Shown piece after piece: positions 26,301 through 37,309 of a stretch of 64,000 nt of DNA. The position numbers and the translations under genes were made by a program. The stretch's first letter is position 1. Each line of letters opens with the position of its first letter. This DNA comes from Asterias rubens (Eukaryota > Echinodermata > Asteroidea > Forcipulatida > Asteriidae): contig NC_047080.1 in assembly GCF_902459465.1 (NCBI RefSeq), forward strand, positions 11,630,866-11,694,865, in the 5' to 3' direction. A model generated the notes under the pieces. It made no database searches and had not been told where the DNA came from. It saw nothing but the letters and a program-made list of their open reading frames with translations.

Positions 26301-28148
26301 GGCAACCTGTTCCATGCAATCTCAAAGAAGGGAATCCATTCACATTTGAATGTTCACATATTTTTCTTTGGGATCGTAAACCATTGTTTGGAAAATGACT
26401 CTTATGTGCTACCAAGGTGTTCCTGTAGCATGCACTGCAGTTGGTTGCCTCCAAGTTGCCTGTAAACGTTGCCTCGTGTGACAAGTGCCTAATAGTAACA
26501 AAAAGTAAACCAGCAACACTTATTTCTCACTGTTCTTGCTAATTTCAGGTGTGACAGCATTACCGTTCATGCCTTTCGTTCGGGAGCGTCCAGTGGACCC
26601 ATTTTCCCCCTTATCTCTCACCTATGAGAACATGACTCTATTTCACTACTGCTGCTCCACGGACGGTAACGTCAATACAACCATAGATCTTGGTATGGTT
26701 GGGCCATTTTTCCTCATGCCGTATGGTCAACCTCAGTGCCAGAAGGTTTTGAATATGGAGTCGAATTTGCAATATGTGGAGTGGCCGGTTGATGAGAAGC
26801 GTCGGAGTGGTTCACATCCCTACTCAGACACAGGGCGAAGATTTTATTACTGTTATTATCAACCAATGGGTGAGTTGTGACGAGAAATTAAATTTGTAAA
26901 TTTGTTTCGTTCTAGCTCTGCAGTTATTTCCCCCTCGTGCGATGAATGAAGGGGTTGTGATGGCCGAGGGAGGTGGATGAGCATTCATGATATAATTTTT
27001 TTTTTTTTTTTTTTAGTGGCAAGGTTTACCCCCCAAAAAACGCTGCTTAAAAACTCAATCTGTTAACGAGTGTGTGCTATCGACCCTTCCCAAGAACTAT
27101 GTAAGATTGCCAACGCGGGAGCGCACTACTACAAACTCCTTATATACATTGGCGGCCATCTTTGATGAAATTTCCTCGCGTAAAGAGCTACAGCTACGAC
27201 TAGGGCGCGCGCGTCTGCTATTCTTCAACACTGACAGACGCGCTGATCTAGCCGTAGCTGTAGCCAAAGTCGCCAATTCGGACACGGCATATCATTGGCT
27301 GAGAGCCATTGTTGTACACCAAAGATGGTGGCCAATGACGTCATGTGCAACCCACCTTTAGGAAAAGTAAGGGAACATCGCGCCTTGCTGTGGGTTGATG
27401 GTGGTGTGACGCAAAAGCGCTTGTGCATCTCCATGGCCTTTGCCAACCAAAACTAATGTATCTGTAGGCATACGTGAATATAATTAGATATCCCATAGGG
27501 GCTAATTACTTACTGTACGTCAGATGTTGCCACTGTGGTAGGTGCTGGGTTTTTCCGTTTTGTAAATGCAGTTTCTGTTCCCTGGAGAGATAATTAGGCT
27601 ATACAAAAATAAGCGGGTTGTTGGGCAGTGAAGACGAAAGAAGAAACGTAAAGCTGGTTGTTCTTGAATATGATGGCAAATTATACAAACTAGAATGCTT
27701 TTTCATAATGAAACAATTGCTACTAGCTGTGTTAAATTTGTAGGCAAGGTTACCATTTAACAAATTGTTGTCTTTCCTATCAACACCACAGGTCTGGGAA
27801 TGGAGCATGACATTGTCATAGCAACCTTTTGTGTAGCAGTAGGAACACCCACTGTTACAATGATAGTGATTTGCTTGTGCAAGCTGAGAGCTAAACTTAC
27901 ATCCAAAAGAAAACAGTTTAAAAGGTTAGAAAGGTCAGTATGTTGGCATTTAAAGAGTTGAAGAGTATACAGTTTATCTCAATTGCGTCAACAATGTTAC
28001 CAAGTCAACAAACAAGTCACTGTTTTTGTATATAAAATAAAAGGCCAATAACCATTTCCATATCTCTATATTCTTATATAGGAAAACCTTACTGCTGCTA
28101 AACAAATTTATAATGGTTTTTATTTTCAGGTTCCAATCAGTCATGTGA
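23337..28148 (+). CDS. ApeC-domain type I membrane protein, six exons
   Basis: Exons 23337-23424, 25211-25270, 25626-25913, 26549-26869, 27792-27933 and 28130-28148 join with consistent phases (1,1,1,1,2) into 918 coding bases, 305 residues. Residues 1-29 are a signal peptide (hydrophobic core MLICLLELTFLQ). An ApeC (apextrin C-terminal) domain spans about 111-250: it starts WPKGQYCIY, then CPSGF, FHYCCSTDG, a P-F-L segment, QYVEWP and ends RRFYYCYYQP, with paired cysteines typical of the family. Residues 260-282 form one transmembrane helix, followed by a basic tail of about 22 residues rich in K/R. NLT, NIS, NMT and NTT are possible glycosylation sites. ApeC proteins bind microbial surfaces in amphioxus and coat sea urchin embryo surfaces; a recognition or adhesion role here is inferred. 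The start could instead be an ATG at 25217 (see findings). Introns hold several MITEs. Confidence 0.8.
25340..25372. repeat. (AAAC)n microsatellite in ApeC gene intron 2
   Basis: About seven AAAC units between exon 2 and exon 3 of the ApeC gene. Confidence 0.9.
25430..25475 (+). ncRNA. Second hammerhead-like retroelement motif
   Basis: The stretch has TTCGAGAAA, the hairpin GACTC-TGCTA-GGGTC and then GAAACGTC. Hairpin followed by GAAAC-GTC is the hammerhead stem II plus core arrangement found with Penelope-like elements, but the CUGANGA half of the core is degenerate, so cleavage is unlikely. It lies in intron 2 of the ApeC gene. Confidence 0.35.
25930..26110. repeat. TGACGTCA-bearing MITE in ApeC gene intron 3
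   Basis: Contains CCGCCATCTTTGATG, an ACGCG/GCGCACG core, CCAATGATAG and, at the right end, CATATGACGTCAC. The same ordered motifs recur at 27130-27355, 46612-46765 and 63840-64000. Confidence 0.6.
27100..27360. repeat. Nested MITEs in ApeC gene intron 4
   Basis: An outer element with GGCGGCCATCTTTGATG on the left and CAAAGATGGTGGCCAATGAC on the right is interrupted at 27185-27291 by a foldback element homologous to 20789-20923 (arms GCTACAGCTACG / CGTAGCTGTAGC, right end GGACACGGC). Confidence 0.75.
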
Positions 28149-28414
28149 CCAAGTTAACACCGTGACTGTTCTAGAATGTAAGTTTATTTCAAATCCAGTA
28201 TATGATTTAACCGTAAATTTTATGCACAAATTGTCATTCTTCTCATTCTGTCACAATACTTGTTTTGAATTGTTAAAATTCGTTCAAATAATTATGCTGA
28301 TTTAGGTCTCAACAAAAATATGCAAATTTCAAGTTAATAAGTAGCGTTTACACACTAAGCATTTCTTAAGGACACTGTTGCCATAACGATAGCATTAGCT
28401 CATCATGCTTATTT

Positions 28415-28420
28415 AATAAA
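28415..28420 (+). terminator. Candidate poly(A) signal of the ApeC gene
   Basis: AATAAA 267 bases after the ApeC stop codon, on the coding strand; the first canonical hexamer I see downstream. Confidence 0.4.
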
Positions 28421-28975
28421 CTTCAACCTGCCTGTCTTGAATAGTTTATAATTAATTCAGTTGATACTTTACGTGAGGTATGCATACACGCTAATAATAA
28501 AAACATAAGACCTAGGTTTTCATGGTTTCTTTAAATGTCTTATAGATAAATGGTTGACTCCATTAGGAGAAAATTCATAAAAGAAGATGCAGGAGAAAGT
28601 CACGTTTTGCAGACTAGCTTAAGTCTCCCTCCCTCACTCCTTCTCCGGGCAGAAATGTTAAATTTAACATGACAGTAAAGTTTGTTTGATATTGGGTATA
28701 TATTGGAATCCGAGTTTAAATCCCAGTTTTGTAACCAGTTTCCGGGTCAGACCTACCCATAATTGGTTCATGCCCTCCGATTCCCGAGATGCGGGTCAAC
28801 CCGGAATGAGGGTCAATCCTGACCCAGGAGCTTTGGAGTGCCTACCTTCTATTACTCGTATGAGGTCATCATTTGTTACTTTTGGTGCTTTTCATACTCA
28901 TATAGGAAACCACGATGACCATCTTCGAACCAGGTCATCTATAATAGCGGACGACACTATGGGCTGAGAGTTCCA

Positions 28976-29302
28976 AGTCTTGCCGTCGATTTCACAAAAA
29001 CTCTTCCTAACTTAAGACTAATCTTAGGACTTAGGACGAGTCCCAACCCTGCACTGTAGCATGCAGACCTTAAGATTAATCCTAAGTTAGGACGAGTTAC
29101 TCGTCCTAACTCGAGATAAGATTTGTAAAATCGACGGCTGGGCACTTTTCGAATCCACGGCTTCGGCTGAAGATTCTGATCAGGCTAGCTTGGCGGTTGT
29201 TTTGACAATTACGCGTGCTTTGCTTACGCGCTCAGGGCTCCAGACGAGAGGACGAAGCCTGAAGCCGAATCCAAAGCCGAAACCGTGGTTATGAAAAGGG
29301 TC
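28976..29302. repeat. Two adjoining MITEs
   Basis: 28976-29137 is a palindromic element with CGTCGATTTCAC on the left and AAAATCGACG on the right and CTTAAGACTAATCTTAGGAC inside (relatives at 3402 and 39790). 29146-29302 is a second copy of the GAATCCACGGCTTCGGC foldback element seen at 22355. Confidence 0.75.
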
Positions 29303-29439
29303 ATCGTTCAGTGGTTGCTGTGCCATGTATGTCCATTCGTGAATTAGAAACAGGCAAAATATGTTAATTTCCTTCAATCATGAAAATTGTTATCTATTAA
29401 ATCGTTGCGGTACCCGCTGCTAAACTATTGAATTTGAAC

Positions 29440-29610
29440 TGCCTCTAGCTACCGGCCAATCTCGGTGGTCTAGTTGGTATGACACTGCTCTAGAATTACA
29501 ATGGTGGTTCGAATCCAACCCGAGTAATTTGCCTGCGATTTTCTTTTTCACATAACTCGGGAAAGTACTGAGTATACCACACATCGGTGTATGGTTAAAA
29601 CCAAAATGTA
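29440..29610 (+). repeat. tRNA-derived SINE
   Basis: The head reads TCGGTGGTCTAGTTGGTA (A-box-like) with a B-box GGTTCGAATCC, followed by CCGAGTAAT and a tail. The same element lies on the opposite strand at 47525-47725, including the flanking GCTAGAGGCAGTTC / GAACTGCCTCTAGC sequence. Confidence 0.75.
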
Positions 29611-30621
29611 TATTCCTTCAATCTCACTAAACCAACAAAATAAATAGGCACGAACATGTTAGTTTTCTCAAATCTCACTAACCGACAAATTATAAACTGG
29701 GAAAAAAACAAGTTTATTTCCTCTAAACAACAAGTTATAAGCAAGCACAACTTGTTAATTTAATCAAATCTCACTAACAGGAAAAACAAGTTATTTCCTT
29801 CAATCTCACAAACCAACAAATTATAATAGACTCACTAACCAAATATAAAAAGGTTTGAACGTTTATTTGTTGTCAATCTGCTAGAATTTAATAAACGTTA
29901 ACTTAAAAGGTGTTTGGTTTAAACGATTGCTCATAAATTACAGTTATAAGCCTAGGTCAACGAAATCTTCCCGGTAGTTCTTTGAAACTTTAGGCTGTAC
30001 AACCTTAACATTTAATAATGTAAAAAGTACAATATATTGTTTTAAGTAGTATAAAATCTCAAACTCACTGAGTCACCACAGTTTGTTTGTTATACCAATT
30101 TCAGCCTGTAACTATCTTACCTAAGCCAGATAAATCATCTTGGGCCTAAAGGCTTACACACCACCAGGGAGGTGTAAAAAGAGCTTACATAAGAAAATAC
30201 CATTATTTGTATTTGTTAAAAAAGGCTTCAGAAGCTGTTCATCAAAATCTTGAAATTTTAATGCTGGCGATTGAGGGTCCATTTACTTAACTTTTTGTAT
30301 GCGTATTGCAGTTTGAAAATCAAGACTAGATTTCGGTTTAAATTGTTTTTCTCTTCTCTAAAAAAAATGTTGGTGAGGAACTTGAGATTTACTTGACCTG
30401 TAGTTTTTATATAAAATTGACTGTATCAAATACTATTTTTTAGAATAAAACATGGCGTGTCAATTAATATTGTATAAGATTGCTATCGTTTCATAAGGTA
30501 ATACAATTCTGTAAAATACCCGAGTAGACAGAACGGCAAAAAGACATTTCACACATCTATGGCGAACACGTTTTGGTGCTCCATTCTTGTGAGGAGGAGT
30601 TTAGTGTGAGTGTGGATATTT

Positions 30622-31290
30622 AGGGCACACCCTCTGGAACATAATCGAGCAGAGAACATTTGGGAAACGAAACACCCTCTGGTACATACCCGTACAATGA
30701 CAATTTGGGGCACACTTCTGACACATAGAGGACGCCCTGGAAACACCATCTAGTACATACCCGCACAAGGACAATTTGGGGCACACCTCTTTGTTTGTTT
30801 GTTTGTTTATTAGACAATCTCCACAGAATTCTTTAAAATACAACAATTGGACAAAAACAGATAAAAAATACAAGGGAAAAGACATTTGAATCTGAGGAAT
30901 TGTCGAGGATAACACAAAAAAGCTAAAATAAGCTTATTTCCATTGTGGTCCTCTATACAAAATAAAAATGCAGAAACACTGACACATAGAGGACGCCCTG
31001 GAAACACCATCTAGTACATACCATGGAGCAATGTACATACCCGTACAATGACAATTTGGTCACACCTCTGACACATAGAGGACGCCCTGGAAACACCATC
31101 TAGTACATACCCGCACAAGGACAATTTGGGGCACACCTCTGACACATAGAGGACACCCTGGAAACACCATCTAGTACATACCCGTACAAGGACAATTTGG
31201 GGCACACCTCTGACACATAGAAGACACCCTGGAAACACCCTCTGGTACATACCCGTACAATGACAATTTGGGGCACACCTCTGACACATA
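30622..31290. repeat. Minisatellite, 71-bp unit
   Basis: Units begin GACACATAGAGGACGCCCTG and end GGGGCACACCTCT; exact 71-base spacing is seen at 31070, 31141, 31212 and 31283. Six to seven partial or full units occur, split by about 190 unrelated bases (30789-30980) that start with a (TTTG)n run. Because 71 is not a multiple of three, every minus-strand frame translates the same unit. The long frames here are therefore repeat artefacts, not genes. Confidence 0.9.
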
Positions 31291-32905
31291 ATTTGGCATG
31301 ATTTACTGTTACATTATAAGGAGATATCTCCTGTACCACGACCATATAAGGGTATAAGCCCAATCACATGACGTCAACGTCACAATAATCTTGAGTGCGC
31401 CTTTTTTTTAAGTGCGCAGTGCGTACCAATATGCCTCTCTTAATATTTATGCATGAGGTATGTCACAATGCTAACTCAAAACGAGGCGATGGGCGCAGCC
31501 ACTGCAAGTGATGGGGGAAGTGCGCCCAAAGCCTCATTTTGGGTAAGAATTATGACGTCATGCATAAGTATTAAGAGAGGCGTATGTTTTCTCAAATGTT
31601 CCAAATTGGTGATAACAGTCACCACGTGTGAATGGGTCAATACCTTTCAAGTATAACGATCTAAGAGTGGAGATGACCAAAATAGAGGAGTTTCGTGCAT
31701 TTGTCAATGCTTTTAATGCAAATAAATGTAAATAGATATCTTTCTTATAGATACGTCTCTGATAAACTATCTTGAATAATATATCTCCGTGTGATGCAAT
31801 GCATTCTTGTAAATATGTAATATTATTATTTAACATAACTTACATAATAATGACACATATCTGTTCATGATATTATATAGCATTAAAATAATTACTCTAT
31901 AAGTACTTGGTGATAATATAAAACATTAATTTTGATTGAACGAATTTATTATACCGACTAGACCCCCTGTACAGGTTTAGTGTGTTTTATGTTCCGACCC
32001 AACTTTGGATTTGTCCCAACTATGGTACCGAGCCCATGTTGAGTGTATACAACGCTTGACTGCTGGTCATTATCAAGTTCCCCTTGCTGCATTTAACCTT
32101 CATGGAACCCCGGTTCTATTCTTCCAATGGGCTAGTATTGTCAAACAAACCATTGTAAGAAGGCATCCCCGTGTTTTTGTCTGTTAATACTACGTTTTTG
32201 TTTCATTCAATTCTGAGGAAATAAATTTCATGAAGTAATCCCATAAGATTTTCATAAGGTTTCAGTCATTTTTTAGAATTAATGTAAGCTACAAGAAAAA
32301 ACAATTGGTTAATGTATTTCATTTCTAGTGTTACGAGACCATATGGGAGGGAACAGTGTGAAATGACAACAAGTTCGAACTTGTATTAAGACAACAAAAA
32401 TCACAGCTCTAATTATAGCCAGTTCAAACGATTGACTAATCCGCAGTTTGCACTTGAGTTATTAAACCGTTTGGTTCAAAAGGGTTTGAATTGAAGTGAA
32501 CTTTTGTATTCATTGTCCCTTCCCAGGCTTTGTGTTGTCTTCCTTTCTTTGTCCAACGGTGAACCCATGCTCCATTTTAATCAGTAAATCGTGATAAAAT
32601 AGCTTCAAGTTCAAGCTTCAATTGTATAGTATTGTGCTGTGCAAGCTGTTGACACTTTGCTAATTATTACTCAACTATGGCGTGTCCCTAAACGATAGCG
32701 GGCGATGTTGAGAAAACTAACAGATCAAATGCCGTCAACTTTAAAGCCTATTTTTATCCAGTCTCCTCAAAAAGGAGAAGCAACCGAACCCCAATGTTTG
32801 GCTAGATTGTCATATCGCTGCTGGGTTCATAGACTTGTGGACAAGTCGTTAAATCGGCCCCACGCGCTGAGATAGTGCTCTCGCGAGATCACTGCTCTCG
32901 CGCGA

Positions 32906-32960
32906 ACTGATGGCTCCCCGATTTCGACTCCTCTGGAGTCGAAATCGGGGAGCCATCAGT
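32906..32960. repeat. Perfect 26-bp palindrome with 3-base loop
   Basis: Left arm 32906-32931 starts ACTGATGGCTCCCCG; right arm 32935-32960 is its exact reverse complement; the loop is TCT. No T run follows, and the host is eukaryotic, so it is not called a terminator. Confidence 0.95.
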
Positions 32961-33699
32961 CTACTGGGTTCACGGCTTCCATAAACGCCATTATCGGTGG
33001 AATAGTCACATGAACTTTGGGCCTATTGTTCGTGACCAACCAATTAATAACATCTGATGTACCAAGATCGGCTTTAATACATACGTTTAGTCAGAGAGGT
33101 AAAAGAAAACCCGTGTTAACCAAGAGACACACCTGAACCAGTCAGTTGTCCAACATTATTTCCGTCGAAGGTGACCTCTTTCAGTGTTTTAATTTGTCGA
33201 CGTAAGCTTTGAACGGTAAGTTCTGACACTATTTGTGATACTAGGATGAAATCTCGTACCACTCTGAGCCTGGAAAACTTTGTTATATAGTTTGTTCTGT
33301 TTTCTTGTGTGTGTCTAATCTTTTTCCAAAAATGTTCATGCATATACCTGCTGCGGCCGGCTGTGCGCACCCATCAATGCAAATTCAGATTTTACGTTCA
33401 TTACAGAGGACGAAAAGTGGCCATCTGCTTTTTGGTGGAATAGCAGAAAAGTAGACTTTTAATGTGTTTGTTGTATGAATTGTTAAATTTTTCTACTTTT
33501 CTGCTATATACCTGAAAATCAGATTGAACTTTTTGTGAAAATGCATTTTCTACTTGTGTACTTTTCTGTTACCAGCAAGGAGCGGGGTGGGGGGGGGGGG
33601 GGGGGGGGGGGGCAGGTTTTACTTTATATATTATGTTCAATGAACCGAAAACGTTCACAGGTGGTCCTTTGAAATCAAAACAGCAAATGGCCGTTGTCG

Positions 33700-34130
33700 C
33701 ATGCAATTATGTCCTCTATGCAATACTAACCGGATGACATTTTTGCATATGCAATAATGTCCGCCGGACATTTTTGCATATGCAATCGTGTCCGCCCGGA
33801 CACATTTGCATATGCAGTTGTGTCCGCCCCGTGCAAAACCGTCCTTGTAGTAAATTAAACGCCCTTGGTCGACGGAACACGTTCGCCTTTTTTTACAAGC
33901 TAAGTGCATGTCATGAATGCCATGGGAAATGTTCGGCCGTGGTATTCGATCGCTGCAATCATAAAATACGTGAATATTCAGGTTGCATAATATACGTAGG
34001 TTCAGTGCATGCACGCTCGCTTGCGTGCATATGTGCTGTACATACATGTACAGTCATGTACATGTCCACCGGACGGTTTTTGCATAGCCCCGGACACGAT
34101 TGCATATGCAAAAGTGTCCGGAGCGCACTG
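33700..34130. repeat. Inverted element rich in TTGCATATGCAA and GTCCG
   Basis: TTGCATATGCAA occurs at 33743-33754, 33774-33785 and 34100-34111, with a near copy at 33804-33817, each flanked by GTCCG or CGGAC. The right block (34060-34125) is an inverted version of the left, including CAAAACCGTCC versus GGACGGTTTTTGCA. Confidence 0.7.
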
Positions 34131-34554
34131 AATGGCATTTGTCACTGATAATTAGGGTGATCTAGTCAGTGTCGTTTCATACTGTCGCTGCACACAAACA
34201 AATCTTCCCATAAACCTAACATGTGACCTTTATATATCGTCTTTGTTATTGGGGTCCATGCAGTCACCCCCTTCACATTATCTGAAAAGCACTCAGGTCG
34301 GGGTCCAATCAACCACCTGAAAACGAACGATTTCAAAGTCCTCGTTTTAATTGGAGGAGGGGTTTCTTCATTATGAGAACCACATAAACCATATGGAAGT
34401 TTGCATTGTATTTCATTTATCTTCTAACCATTGTTGGCTGATACAATAATTTAAACAGATAACATCAACAAACAAACAAGTGGATAAGTTTACATCATTT
34501 GTATTTGAAGAGCCTTTTTCGGAGATTATTTGGTTTGCGGTATCAATATGTGTA

Positions 34555-34652
34555 TATTTACTTGCCAGGTAGAGTTTGTTCTTTAGAGAACTGTCTTGCT
34601 ATATATTCTATTACCGCGGAGTAGATTTCTAAAGAACAAACACGTAGGCAAG
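34555..34652. repeat. Palindromic MITE, 'AGAGAACTGTCTTGCTATAT' family
   Basis: Left CTTGCCAGGTAGAGTTTGTTC is mirrored on the right by GAACAAACACGTAGGCAAG. Fragments at 19560-19625 and 55680-55735 share AGCAAGACAGTTCTCTAA or its complement. Confidence 0.65.
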
Positions 34653-35129
34653 TAGATATATTTACTCACCATAACCAAACAAGAATAAACAAAACATAGT
34701 GTAGACAAGTACACTTCCCTCTCATATCGATCAAACCGATTCACTGTCTGCGCTGGATGAGAGACCCGTGATCATCAGATGACCCTCAAGACTAAAGGTC
34801 ATGACCCATCTCATTAAAAGGAGTTAATTATGCCTCACATGATGTTGATATTTTAAACATCAGCTTAAAATAACAACAATAACTTAAGAAAAATGACACG
34901 GCGAACTTTACCTTCCTATCGATTGAGGTAAAACTATTATTACGTTTTTGTCGGGGTTTTTTGGTGTTGTTTTTTCATTTTTTCATTTTTGCATTCATTT
35001 GTTGTCTCTGTGTGTTTGTTTTATTCTAATGTGTGATCAAGTGTCTCTATTTAGTAAGCCTGCGTGCTTGTTCGGGTATCCCTTTTGCCGCTGTTTTCTG
35101 ATGATTGTGCAATATAATTACGGTAATGA

Positions 35130-35366
35130 ACTAAGCTTAACTATTTCCACAAATTTGCTTACCATGAAATTTCTGCCTCGATAAAAACAGGATTACCAAC
35201 CAAATGTTCACGTGATTTTTAGGATATTAGCGAACAACAGATGAATACCAGTAACAAGCGATATGCAACAAGTGGAAATCTGTTTGGTAATCTTGTTTTT
35301 ATCAAGGAAGAAATTTCATGCTAAGCAAATTTTTGTGCTTAGCAGCTCTATGTAATTGGGCCCTAC
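35130..35366. repeat. MITE abutting the sulfotransferase exon
   Basis: Inverted halves share AAATTTGCTTACCATGAAATT / GAAATTTCATGCTAAGCAAAT and AAAACAGGATTACCA / TGGTAATCTTGTTTTT. The right end reads CTATGTAATTGGGCCC. A full copy lies at 44546-44792. The right end reaches to within about 45 bases of the predicted acceptor of the sulfotransferase exon. Confidence 0.75.
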
Positions 35367-35433
35367 AAAAAACCCTAAATATTCTCTCAAAGATGTTATT
35401 TCTTTTATGTCAGGAATAGAGACGGCTATAACG

Positions 35434-36351
35434 ATGTCTGATAACATAAATCGAATCTTTTTGTGGTGCGTACCTCGAACAGTCTCCACTGCGTTGGTTA
35501 GATGTCTCAGCTTTGTTGACGGCCTCCAGGTGGTTATGGAGCCGTATTCCAGTGCCTTCTATTCAGGACCAGAGAGTAAGGTGAAAGACCAGTATTTGAA
35601 CTTGATGGCCCCAACAGAGAGGGACAGGTTTGAAAAAGATTGGAGAAACGAAATTCAAGACATCCATGGTTACGATGAGTCAATCTGCACTTATGGCTAT
35701 GTTAGAGATGAAATCTTACAAGCACCTTATGAAGATACCAAGTTCTTATTTTGTAAAGATATGGCTTTCCATCTGGAGGCAAAGTACCACATGCTTCCAA
35801 CGGGCTTTAAATACAGCTTTCTGATACGGCATCCTGCCAAGGTTTTCGTATCATGGAAGAAATTACTTACCAAAGCTGTGGGGGAATCCTTTAATCAGTC
35901 AGGAGGCGGCTTACTGTCCTTGTCTTCCTGCATGTTTCCTGCCGGGTATGGTTTCAAGGAGCTTTATGAGTTGACGAAGTACGTGGAGAAGGAGCTACAT
36001 CAAGAGCCTGTCATTCTTGACATTGATGACCTCTTAGCTGACCCACCCAGAATCTTGTCTGCCTACTGTCACAAGATCGGCATCCCATACAACCCAGAGC
36101 TTCTGTCATGGGCAGAGGGGAGTGAAGCTACAAACAAATGGGTAATATCCAAGGCCTTAATGCATGCTTGCAAGTATGGTACATTCAGAGAAGCCATAAA
36201 GAGCACCGGGTTTCATAGCCCTGAACCTGCCCCTGACCTTGAGAGTCTACCTGCAGATGTCGTGGCTTGTGTGAAAGCGTCAATGGAATACTACGAGAAA
36301 CTTTACGCAAAAAGAATCAAGCCTGTGACCGAGTCTGGGTCTCAGTCATAG
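35434..36351 (+). CDS. Sulfotransferase-family protein (P-loop NTPase fold)
   Basis: 305 residues from ATG 35434 to TAG 36349-36351. WCVPRTVST at residues 11-19 is a 5'-phosphosulfate-binding loop and IRHPAKVFVSW at 131-141 is the 3'-phosphate-binding motif (RHP..xxxSW), both characteristic of PAPS-dependent sulfotransferases. No signal peptide or membrane segment is seen, so it is probably cytosolic. The open frame extends upstream to 35356, but that part derives from the end of a MITE. An acceptor-like TTTTATGTCAG ending at 35412 suggests a 5' untranslated exon further left and an ATG start inside this exon (35434; 35407 lies just before the acceptor). Relatives are often mis-annotated as branched-chain aminotransferase-like. 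Substrate unknown. Single coding exon, no internal breaks. Confidence 0.8.
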   Translation: MSDNINRIFLWCVPRTVSTALVRCLSFVDGLQVVMEPYSSAFYSGPESKVKDQYLNLMAPTERDRFEKDWRNEIQDIHGYDESICTYGYVRDEILQAPYEDTKFLFCKDMAFHLEAKYHMLPTGFKYSFLIRHPAKVFVSWKKLLTKAVGESFNQSGGGLLSLSSCMFPAGYGFKELYELTKYVEKELHQEPVILDIDDLLADPPRILSAYCHKIGIPYNPELLSWAEGSEATNKWVISKALMHACKYGTFREAIKSTGFHSPEPAPDLESLPADVVACVKASMEYYEKLYAKRIKPVTESGSQS

Positions 36352-36800
36352 AGTTATATAAACACATCAACAAAAGTAAGTCCCCCCCCAAGCAATTCGT
36401 CATAACATTGTAAGGTAAAACATTTTCCCAATACAATTAAGTAATAATTCTATGACATGTTCCCTAAGTGGTGTATGAAAATGAAAGATGGGTTTTTTTG
36501 TTTTAAATGTGTACCTTCTAAAGATTAATTCTCTGTAATCACCGACCGAAAATGTTCCCAAAGTCAAGAACGGAAGGCGAGGTCCTTCGTCGAACAGCCA
36601 CATGTGTATACTATAACTCGGTTTAGTCTATTTTTATTTAGTCTATCTTTTTGTATATTATGAATTGATATTATTTGTTGTATGAGTCGACATAAAACAA
36701 ACAAAGAAACAAACGACCCCGTATAAAGTAGGGTAAAATGGTCGTTGACGATGTAAATAGCCACTATACTCCTTTAGTCCATTTGGTTAGAAATCGTCAA

Positions 36801-36806
36801 AATAAA
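36801..36806 (+). terminator. Candidate poly(A) signal of the sulfotransferase gene
   Basis: AATAAA 450 bases after the stop, just ahead of a 19-base C run (36832-36850). Confidence 0.4.
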
Positions 36807-37309
36807 GGAAACCCATGCCGATTTAGCTTGACCCCCCCCCCCCCCCCCCCGTGCACACCTCCTGCAATTGCATACACTATGCTTGCCATGCAGGATACAC
36901 TTTACATATAGATAGATGTTTCCAAACAGAAAAGGTTGTTCCTTTACATCTCAAGGTGACTATAGTTACAAAACAGTGGCGTCACGGTGGGCAGGGGTTT
37001 CCCCTTGCTCACTCTTACCATACATCACCAAATGATGTCTCAAAAAGTACTTGGATGGAAATAGCTCCCCGAAAATTATTTTGTTTACCCTGCTTAGTAC
37101 CCCCCCCCCCCCCCCCGAAAAAACAAACACAATTCTGGTTACTCCATGATATCAGGTCAACATCAGGTGGAGGGTTAAAATGAGGGCGCAAATCGACATT
37201 GCAGTCATTGAAACTCATCAATTATAATTGCTGTTGATACACTCGTAAACTGGATTTATTCAGCATTTTCTTTCACTTTTGCAGTATAAAACTTTAATAC
37301 ATTTTTTAA

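Larger units (their letters stand above)
31300..35125. other. Intergenic stretch, no gene recognised
   Basis: No supported exon. Contains a TGACGTCA repeat (about 31360-31570), the palindrome at 32906-32960, a G run at 33589-33612, the TTGCATATGCAA element at 33700-34130 and a palindromic MITE at 34555-34652. Confidence 0.5.

Noticed and set aside
29440-29520. Possible tRNA gene (A- and B-box present)
   Set aside because: No complete cloverleaf and a second copy with the same flanks at 47525-47725; it is a tRNA-derived SINE.
30601-31363. Overlapping minus-strand frames of 65-104 codons with repeated CPKLSLYGYV-like peptides
   Set aside because: They are three-frame translations of a 71-bp minisatellite; the unit is not a multiple of three and no splice or promoter signals were seen.
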